Assembly: GCA_034401135.1 (NCBI GenBank) | Contig: JAWZSP010000007.1 | Span: 1,054,001-1,118,000, forward strand | Direction of reading: 5' to 3' | Source: Volutella citrinella | Lineage: Eukaryota; Ascomycota; Sordariomycetes; Hypocreales; Nectriaceae | DNA: 64,000 nucleotides | In this document: positions 56,543 to 64,000 of the stretch, one piece after another | Numbering within the stretch: the first letter of the stretch is position 1 | Layout of the letters: the number at the start of each line of letters is the position of its first letter | Notes under the pieces: model-generated | Seen by the model: the letters and a program-made list of their open reading frames with translations, nothing else | The model's database searches: none | What the model was told of the DNA's origin: nothing | Translations under genes and position numbers: made by a program

Positions 56543-57733
56543 ATGGACGATCCGGGCTGGTCTTGGCCGGCCTGGAAATTCGGCATGAAGAGGGATGACC
56601 TCTTTACGAAGCTCCACGACCAATACAACACCTTTACCTTTACTATCCAGGACCCCGAAGCCTTTCACCACGACGTATACGAACTCTCTCGCGATGCTGA
56701 CACGGCCGATGAGTTCCACCGCTTGATGGCTGGCCGGCAGCGCCAGCGCCTCCAGGAGCTCCATGAGTCCCTGGAGTCGCTGGCCGTCGAGATCATCGCC
56801 AACCCCAGGCTGATGGACTCGGAGCACTGGCAGTACGCTCTCCAGCTCTTCCGGACAAAGTCGTTTGACTCTATTGTTCGATATTTTGCAAGCTATCTTC
56901 CCGACTCATACCTCGACCGCCATGATGCTGTCTCCGTTACCTCCTCATCCTTCTCCGAGACCGCGAGCGTCAAGTCGGAGAGCACCTCGGCCAGCAGCGT
57001 CGAGGATGCACCCATTTCTAGTTTCTTCGGCAATGAGAGTATCATGACCAAGGAGCCTCTATCCATTCACACCCACGATCTCCCCGACAACGTCGAGGGC
57101 CCTCTATCCCCGCCCCAATCTGAGGCCATGCACCCCGAGTCCTCGGTATCTTCGCCGATCGACGTGGAGTCGCACCGCTTCTCCTCCACTCCTCCATCGC
57201 GATCCATGTCATTCTCCGGAAGCGAGACTGCTGGACCCTTTGGAGCTGGCCTTAACCGACCCCTTCCTTGCGACGACGACGAGACTTCGCGGTCAGAGAG
57301 CGGCGACAGTGCTGTCGCCTCGTCCATCTCTGACTCCGCCGAGACCCCGCCGTCGCTGGATCTGCTCGGTGAGGACGAAGACTCGGAGGACGAATTTCCT
57401 GCCGCTCAATTTCCCGAAGACTCTTTCGAAGCGTTTGAATCCTTTGTTGGCGTTAACAACGATACCCTTGAATCCGACTTCCTTGATTCCGACACCCCCA
57501 CACCCCGACAGGACACCATCGCGTCTTGTTATGTTGACTACAAATCCGTGTTGGCGAAGAGAATCCCCTCTCCTCACCGACGCTCACCTTCGCCTGCACC
57601 CAAGCATCGCTTGACGTGTCGGCGAGATCTGAAGGAGACTCGTAGGAGTCCCGAAGAAGCACTCAGCAAGGTGGTGAAGACCTCGCTGGAGCCGTCGCGG
57701 AAACGACCGATGGCTAGGAGAAGACTTGACTAG
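56543..57733 (+). CDS. Uncharacterised acidic, serine-rich protein
   Basis: I do not recognise a family. A single exon encodes 396 residues. Residues 1-130 look ordered and helical, with aromatic residues (PGWSWPAWKFGMKRDDLF, WQYALQLFRTKSFDSIVRYF). Residues 130-320 are Ser-rich and acidic, including GEDEDSEDEFPAAQFPEDSF. The C-terminus is basic and Ser/Pro-rich (PSPHRRSPSPAPKHR, RKRPMARRRLD). The start has the good context GACATGG. The pattern of one folded N-terminal domain plus a disordered tail suggests an adaptor or nuclear regulator, but this is inference. No membrane segment or signal peptide. Confidence 0.8.
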   Translation: MDDPGWSWPAWKFGMKRDDLFTKLHDQYNTFTFTIQDPEAFHHDVYELSRDADTADEFHRLMAGRQRQRLQELHESLESLAVEIIANPRLMDSEHWQYALQLFRTKSFDSIVRYFASYLPDSYLDRHDAVSVTSSSFSETASVKSESTSASSVEDAPISSFFGNESIMTKEPLSIHTHDLPDNVEGPLSPPQSEAMHPESSVSSPIDVESHRFSSTPPSRSMSFSGSETAGPFGAGLNRPLPCDDDETSRSESGDSAVASSISDSAETPPSLDLLGEDEDSEDEFPAAQFPEDSFEAFESFVGVNNDTLESDFLDSDTPTPRQDTIASCYVDYKSVLAKRIPSPHRRSPSPAPKHRLTCRRDLKETRRSPEEALSKVVKTSLEPSRKRPMARRRLD

Positions 57734-58876
57734 CACTTGGGGAGACGGTGGGACACTCTGTATATATGTCACGAAGGGTGTAAATATCTGTACCGTACCA
57801 TACTAATCGTTCTGATCATTTCTCTGGTCTCGTTTTCCTAACCGGCGTCATGTTGATCATGTTCAAACTGGGGCTAATCCACATCCCAGGTCATTTCGAA
57901 GCAGAAATGCCCTGCTTTTAGTGATTCCGGTGAGTACTTTCTGCGCCTGATTTGTACTGCCTCCCAGTTGTGACCTGCGTGAGTGGCGGGTAAGTATCAC
58001 GACACGTGGGTCAGCTGGGTTGTGGTGTTGACATGGGACACTGCATCGCGATTACGGCGTCACGAGATTCGACCGTATCTATTTCTGGGCTAACTACTAG
58101 CATTTGACGCATGTCACAAACCCCACATGGCGGAATGACGTAAATGATGTTTCTTTCTACTCTGCCATGACCCTGACTCCAGCATCCCTGGAGTCGACAG
58201 CCCTACTTTCAGGTGAGTCGCGCGCGGTGTGCTGCTGCTGACGGCGCCTCGTTGCCTTGGCGGCGTTGGTTCGCGAGGCGGATTGAATTACACATTGTAA
58301 TACCCAGCCCCAGAGCGTCTCGAATGAATTGATGACCTGTTATCCAATATTCTCCTCATCCCGATTGTCTTCCTACGTGACTATGCGCCTTGGTATGCAC
58401 CGACCGTTTCTCGTGATGGGTTTTGATTCCTGCAATCTACTGCTGGCCCTGCTTCAGGCTGGAAACACCGGCCTTTGTGACGATGACCTTCACCGTTCTC
58501 CCAACACCTTGATCTGACGGTGTATGCATCTGATGGTGTATGCTAAATTCCTCTGCGACGTGAGGATTCCATGGCTACACCTAGCATTTCGCGATCCGTT
58601 CACAAAACACGGTAAGATGACGCCCATCGCAGTGCACAATCAAACTTGGTAATCACTTCACACGCCATTTATCTGCTCCATCTCTCACTCCCATGGAGTT
58701 TTTGTGTTGCAAGCGCATAATCTTCTCTACACTCGTTGTTTGACATGCGTGCCTAGTGAGGTGACTGTGCTTGCATACTTAATTAACAATCTGCTTTGCA
58801 GTCGAATTTTCTCCAGCTATTGCTTTATTTCCCATTACATTCGGTATAGTACAAAGCCGTTTATAAGCCCGATAGC
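57734..58876. other. Convergent spacer; no gene seen
   Basis: The two flanking genes converge here. It contains a 16-bp tandem repeat at 58512-58543 and nothing else that I can support. Confidence 0.5.
58512..58543. repeat. Two tandem copies of a 16-bp unit
   Basis: ATCTGACGGTGTATGC at 58512-58527 is followed directly by the same sequence with one C to T change at 58528-58543. Confidence 0.8.
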
Positions 58877-60083
58877 CTACTTGTATTTAGGAACGGCCCC
58901 CTCAACCCTCGCAGCCTCCCTCACTACATCTGCGATGGTGTCCTTCAGAGGCACGGCTTTTGGCTCCCACCCAAGAAACTTCTTGGCTCGCAGCGCTTCG
59001 CCCTTTGAATTCAATCCCCACGACGGGGCAGCTCCAACCTGAGTCACCGAGATGACGTCCAACGGTACGGCCTTGGTCGCCGGCTCGGGCAAGTAGCCTT
59101 GACGGGTGGCCTCGTCCGCGATCCAGGTTGCAACATCAGCCCAGAGGTGCTCCTCCTTGCGGGCGAAGAAGTAGCCCCTCGGGCCAAAGATGTCAGGGTT
59201 GTCCCGCTTACTAGGGTCCTGAGTTGCATCGACGAACTTGGAGAAGAGATCGGCTAGGTCGTCGATGTGGACGTTGTCCCACTCGGTTTTGCCGGCGCCA
59301 ACAATGGGCACATAGCCGAGACGGAAACCTGCCTGTGCTAGGCCGGGCACTTGGATGCTGTTTGTGTTGACGGGGCCACTCCCGATGCCGTAGATGGTGG
59401 GCGGCGCAACGATGAGCGTCTTGACTGACTTGGAGCTCGCCTGTTGGACAATCTTGTCGACATCACGGTGGAGAGCCTCGTCGGGGAGGTTCAGGAGGCG
59501 CTCGACACCATCGAGGTCGTCGTAGGCCTGCTCAGGGAGCGGACCCTCGCCAAATTGATTATGCGTGGCATCGTACCACGTTAGAATCCCGGTGCCAGAC
59601 AGGTGAATCCAGTAACCCGGCCTCTCGGGCGTGTGGCCCGCGGCAAGGCCCTTTGCAATCGCCTGGGCTGCTGGGACGCTATCGGCGGATTCCGCAGTGT
59701 CTAGCATCATCAGTTAGCATCTGCATCGCCATGGTCTGGGATGTCAAGACGAACGAATGACAATGTCGGCCTCGGCAGCCGCCTTCTCAATGACGGCAGC
59801 GTCTTCCAACGAGCCATAGACGAACTTCACGTGAGGAAACTTGGCAGAAACTGCCTTCGCCCGCTGCTCATTTCGCACAAAGAGAGTAAACTCGTAATCT
59901 GGATGGGCCTTGTACACAGCGTCCAAGACGGAGCCGCCGATGTAGCCTTGCATGCCGTTAGCACCGACTTCATGATACGGACTAAGACTCAATTACCAGT
60001 CGCGCCGGTGCTGAAAATAGTGGTTAGCGAGGGACGCTTGGCTCCGGATTTGAAGACACTTACAGGAACACTTTCGGAGCCAT
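58877..60083 (-). CDS. NAD(P)-dependent epimerase/extended short-chain dehydrogenase
   Basis: Rossmann-fold oxidoreductase or epimerase; substrate unknown. Four exons: 60083-60064, 60010-59997, 59946-59755 and 59700-58877, giving 349 residues. The first two exons are 20 and 14 nt. They are needed to build the cofactor-binding glycine motif TGATGYIG at residues 8-15 at the end of the first beta strand (MAPKVFL). The next junction gives ADIVIHTAESADS, the usual end of the fourth strand. Later landmarks are WIHLSGTGIL, VAPPTIYGIGSGP and WDNVHIDDLADLF. Introns are 53, 50 and 54 nt. The protein belongs with fungal extended-SDR proteins similar to NmrA/epimerases. No neighbouring pathway genes help to assign a substrate. 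Confidence 0.9.
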
Positions 60084-60564
60084 TGCTAAAGGTGCCTTGG
60101 TGCTTCAATTGACCTGTGCGAAAGGATTAAGAGTGTAAAACAATGGTGGTTGACTGCTACACGAATGGGCAGGTTGCAGTTTAAATGAGCTTTGCGGAAT
60201 ATGAATTCCTGGTTGGAGGTGTGAAGCTCTCGATGTCTTTGCTTTGTAATATTTGTGGTGTATATGAATTTCTAAGCAATGGCAGCACTTTTAGCACCAC
60301 TTCAACCACAGGCTTCCAAAAGGAGCGGGGGTGAACGTCATTTGGGTTTCAGACGCCGGAAATACCACCGATTGGCCCATTGCATTATCTAGACAAGCAA
60401 TGAGAGGGTTCTGATGAAATCATCATTCCAGATGGCGCAAGACTTTGAGAGGACCGAGGCTGGAATAGGTGCAATGGGATATCATCAAAACATGCGCGAT
60501 TCTCTATTTCTATCGTTTGCAAGCCAGGCGCTAAAGATGGTAGGAAATGCATGATGTTCGTTCA
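60084..60564. other. Short spacer between the two minus-strand enzyme genes
   Basis: Holds the 3' region of the class II aldolase-like gene and the promoter of the epimerase-like gene. No other feature. Confidence 0.5.
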
Positions 60565-61709
60565 CTACAGCCCCTTGGTGAGCTCTCCATTGGACTTCCA
60601 GACCTCATACTCGAAGTCGGGCTGAGCCTCAGTGTACAGGGTTTCCTAGGGGTATGGTTGGCAGTCATTCCACATTGTTTGGGGAGGGGGTAGCATCTTA
60701 CCGGGTTCGCCTCAAACTCATATGTGTACTTGGCCTCTTCGTGTCCGATGAGGTTCTTGGGCAGGCCAGTAGCCTCGACGAGTAGCTGGATCTCGCACAG
60801 CCTCTCCATCAGGCAGTACAGGTAGCCGGCCTCGTCGACAGTACCGCCGACCGTCAGCAGGCCGTGGTTCTGCAGGATGACGGTCCGGTTCGAGGGGCCC
60901 AGGGCCCTGGCGATGTTGTCGCCCTCCTCGGCGGCGAGAACGACGCCGCCGAAGCTGGAGTAGACGCTCTGGTTGGTGTAGAGCATGCAGGCGTCCTGGC
61001 TGATCATCTCGAGGGGGCGGCCAAAGGTGGACCACGCCTTGCCAAAGGTAGAGTGCGTGTGGCAGGCGGCATTGATGTCTGGACGCGCCCTGTGGATGGC
61101 CGAGTGAATCATGAAGCCAGCGGCGTTGACGGCTGCTCGGTTGCCGCCGATGACTTGGCCTTGCTCGTCGACGTGGACCATGTCACTGGCCTTGAGCATG
61201 CCAAAGTGCACTCCCATGCTGCGAGATTGTTAGCAATAGACGAGTGGGAAGCCGAAGCGAGGCACGTTTCCTTACGGGTTGATCCAAAAGGTGCTGGGGT
61301 CGACGGGGTCGCGCACGCTGATGTGGCCGGCAGCGCCCTCGGTGTAGCCCTTGCGAGCAAACACCCGGAAGACTCCCGCCATGTGCTCGAGCTGCCATGC
61401 CCGCTTCTTGTAGGGGTCCTCGAACGTGGGGATGCCGGCGTAGGGGATGCCTCCGGTCACGATGGCGGCAAAGTGCGAGTTGTCCGCGGCGGGGGCGGCT
61501 GCGGGAGTGGAAGCGGGCGCAACGGCCTCGGCGCTGGTCGCGAGCGAGGCAGACTTGAGGAGCGTCGTTGCGAGGGGCTTGGAGAGCTGTCTGGGCGTCT
61601 GGCACGCCGCCAGCAGCTGACGGGCCTGCGATGCAGCGCTGCTGTGAGGCCGGGCAGTGGCGAGGCGACGGAGAGGGGCCGCTCGGAGGGAGGCGATCGG
61701 ACGGAACAT
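60565..61709 (-). CDS. Class II aldolase/adducin-domain protein
   Basis: Metal-dependent aldolase-fold protein; members include fuculose- and ribulose-phosphate aldolases and fungal decarboxylase-like proteins, so the reaction is uncertain. Exons 61709-61276, 61218-60702 and 60645-60565 give 343 residues. Zinc-ligand candidates are His198 and His200 (ACHTHSTFGKAWSTFG) and His263 (ILQNHGLLTVGG). The core begins near WQLEHMAGVFRVFARKGYTE and includes GHISVRDP. The first ~60 residues are Arg/Ala/Ser/Leu-rich without acidic residues (MFRPIASLRAAPLRRLATA), a typical mitochondrial presequence; about 100 residues precede the domain. Introns are 57 and 56 nt with GTAAG donors. The last exon encodes ETLYTEAQPDFEYEVWKSNG and ends GELTKGL. 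A second methionine-led start upstream (61775) is less likely. Confidence 0.92.
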
Positions 61710-62685
61710 GATGGGCGTTTCGTCAAGTGGTTTTTCCTTGGATGTGCAATGGAGCGAGTACTGGCGATGAATCAAGACGAGGCACTCTTTAATAGACAGA
61801 TAGAGGCGCCTTCGAAGGACGAGGGTATGTCAAGAAGGCGTGTCGACACCTGGGGACGGGATGCTCAAAGAGGGCACCGATTCAGCGGCGACGACCCTCG
61901 AGACCGGTCCGGCCTGCGGGCACTCTACCGGCACCGGCAGATTTCCATCAAAATTAGTGAAATAGGGCGCCGGCTTCGAGGTCCGATAAGCAGGTCACAG
62001 CGATTTCCCCGCTTCAAAGACCCTCCAGTTCCAACCAGGAAACGCGAACTGCTTGGCAGACGCGCTACGGCAGTTTGGGGCTGCATCCCGCCGACTGTGG
62101 GGTTGCGAGAGGAGGGCGCTGGCCGTGGCAAATGGCGAGCCAGGCATTAGGAATTATACTGGGTCGGCATCACTTATCACATTGGTTGGGCTGTTCAACA
62201 CCATGGTGGCGCCCTCTGCGGACAGGACGACACCATCACGCCAGCCTCACGATTATGCGTCCGGGGTTTGATTGTCACCCTCCATGTCTTGTGTAGTTGT
62301 ATATGGAAGGCGCGCCGCCACTCTGTGTTGCTTGGGTTTACTGGGGAGGTTAAAGGGATGAACGGTGCGTGAGGGGGTTGTCCACGTCGTGAAACCGAAA
62401 CCGCCGAGAGAGAAGGATTCATCATCAAGTAAGTTTCATGAGCGAGGAGTAAGAAACGCCTTTGAAAGCATGTCCTTCCTCCATAGAACACGGCTTGGTT
62501 ACTTGGTGTATGTCCAAGAGCCGAAATTGGTGAGCGGGCAGAACTATTCTGTTTCTAGGAAACAAGTTGTATTAGGCTATGTCATTCCAAATATGGCCAC
62601 TTGATTTATATTGCATCAAAGCGGTGTCTGCCGCGCCATAGTTGAGCATTTGCTCCCTTCATTTGTTTTGTTTGACCTTCTCACC
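61710..62685. other. Spacer between the aldolase-like and membrane-protein genes
   Basis: About 1 kb with the promoter of the aldolase-like gene on the left and the 3' end of the membrane-protein gene on the right. No supported gene. Confidence 0.5.
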
Positions 62686-63865
62686 TCAATCGATGTATCT
62701 GCTGCCGTTCTTCTGCTCCTCCCTCGCGTCGGCCCGTCCATCGTCTTGCTCAAAGGATCCCCGCTCGAGTCTCTGCTCCTCTGGGGCAGCCCCTAGCTTC
62801 CTGCTCTGGCGATATTTGAGGAAGATGCACACAGTGCTCATGATGGTGCACAGCCACGCGCCAAACAGGGCCTGATCCATCCTGCTACCCCGATGGGTGT
62901 TCATCTTGAGGCCCTCAGGTAGATCCTTGTCCAAGTACGAGAGCATCTTGACCAGCAGACGACAGGCAATGCCGACCTGAAAGGCCGGTGCGCCAAAGGC
63001 GAAGACCATGCAGCCCCAGTACGTCAGGCGGACACGGTCCCAGACAAAGTCATCTAGCTTCTCCAACTGCTCCTTTGTGCCGCGAGGGCAGGGGCAAAAG
63101 CGCTTAAGGATCAGACATCGACACTTCATCCAGTGCGGCTTGTAGACGATCAGATACTCGTTGAGCAGGGTCATGCTGGAGAGGAACACGGCAAGGACGA
63201 GCGAGAAGTTTAGCAGGCGGGTGATGGTACTGAAATGATCAATGACGGGCGTTGAAAAGTCCGAGTACGCCTTGAACCACTCCCTGGTGCAGTCGTGGGG
63301 CGCGTCTCTCACTTTGCCGGAGCATTCCAGGCCTGCCACGGCACCAATCTTGTACATGTCCTCGGAAAAGGTCGATGTAGGGAAGAGGCCTTTGCGCATG
63401 GCTCCGGCATTGGGCGTGCCAGTAGGCGCACCGGGGTACTCCCACACGAGGTAGCCAAGGAACCAGTGAATGTGGACCAGGAAGTCGGTGGTCGCGTTGT
63501 TGGACACAACTCCATCAAACTGCAATATCGGGCGTCAGTCGGGTGTTCAGTGGGCTAAACGAGTAAATTGCGACACACAGCCCCTGTGCGCAGAGGGGCG
63601 CAGGGGCGGGCAGCCAGGGCAGGACAAGGCGCTGCGCGGCGTGTAGTGCAGGGCAGGACGAGACGGGAATGGGGCAGAGCAGCACACGTACAGAAACAAG
63701 GGATAGGTCCTTCATCATGGCCTTTTGGGGTACACCATCGCGGCTGTGGGTGAGGGCGATGCCTGCGAAGATCACCATCATGCCCAGCAGTGTCGAGACG
63801 ACGCCGCCAGCGATGGCGGCTGTGCGCAGGCCATCGGTGAAACGCTTGCGCGAGATTTTGGCCAT
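62686..63865 (-). CDS. Four-pass membrane protein of unknown function
   Basis: Not a recognised family. Exons 63865-63692 and 63519-62686 give 335 residues; the 172-nt intron has a GTACGT donor and TTGCAG acceptor. Hydrophobic segments lie at about 16-38, 161-183, 223-246 and 274-293. A long loop between the first two (39-160) has one N-glycosylation site (NNAT) and Cys123/Cys135, which could pair if the loop is outside the cell. The loop between segments two and three has four cysteines (CRCL and CPCP). The tail is charged (EEQRLERGSFEQDDGRADARE). The topology of one helix, a large Cys-containing loop and three helices resembles SUR7/PalI-type cortical proteins, but I see no clear sequence signature, so this is only an analogy. 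Confidence 0.8.
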
Positions 63866-64000
63866 TGCGACGTTGGCGCAGTGCGATGCGGTGCGGTGCG
63901 GCAGGTTTGATGAAGGAGGGAAATGCCACGCTGGAAGGGAAGGAATGGGAATAGGATTGCAGCCATAGATTTTTGGCAATTAGCAGAACGACTACGCTGG

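Noticed and set aside
60864..62150. 428-codon plus-strand frame opposite the aldolase-like gene
   Set aside because: Antisense to conserved exons with verified splice joins; Gly/Val/Arg-rich shadow translation.

Overview
The window is nuclear DNA from a filamentous ascomycete, most likely a sordariomycete and probably of the order Hypocreales. The reasons are intron-bearing genes with short introns (mostly 47-85 nt) carrying GTAAGT/GTATGT-type donors, CTAAC/CTGAY-like branch sites and CAG/TAG acceptors; ATG contexts close to CACCATGG; fungus-specific families (Zn2Cys6 activator, MTC1, BIM1-like copper protein, fungal SLX4 and XLF/NEJ1); and long gene-poor spacers. I see no rRNA, tRNA, CRISPR array, intact transposon or bacterial-type operon. 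All gene models are my own manual splicing from the sequence.

Layout, left to right: a Ypt4/Rab4-type small GTPase (904-2025, +); an intracellular GH2 beta-mannosidase (3153-5799, +); a 3 kb spacer; a secreted proteinase K-like subtilisin with a clear TATA box (8849-10140, +); MTC1 (10867-12451, -); a 1356-residue disordered, probably nuclear protein (13855-17982, +); ribosomal protein uL14/RPL23 (19250-20280, -); a NUDT19-like Nudix hydrolase (21569-22702, +); a Zn2Cys6 transcription factor with a polyglutamine tail (22916-25891, -); a 3.4 kb spacer ending in a candidate tiny spliced gene (29276-29451, +).

A DNA-repair neighbourhood follows: SLX4 (29759-32293, -), ribosomal protein eS21/RPS21 (32694-33014, +), class I photolyase (33506-35445, -) and the end-joining factor XLF/NEJ1 (36403-38034, +). 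Photolyase and XLF share one divergent intergenic region. A 5.8 kb stretch without a convincing gene separates this from a forkhead transcription factor (43800-45664, -), cactin with two micro-exons (47702-49411, -), a GPI-anchored BIM1/X325-like copper protein (50865-51668, +), an unusual protein kinase (52101-53969, -), an uncharacterised acidic/serine-rich protein (56543-57733, +), an extended SDR/NAD-dependent epimerase (58877-60083, -), a class II aldolase/adducin-domain protein with a mitochondrial-looking leader (60565-61709, -) and a four-pass membrane protein (62686-63865, -).

The genes are mostly unrelated housekeeping and regulatory genes. I see no biosynthetic gene cluster. The least-explained items are the disordered nuclear protein, the acidic protein at 56543, the four-pass membrane protein, the kinase N-terminal half, and the tiny gene at 29276.
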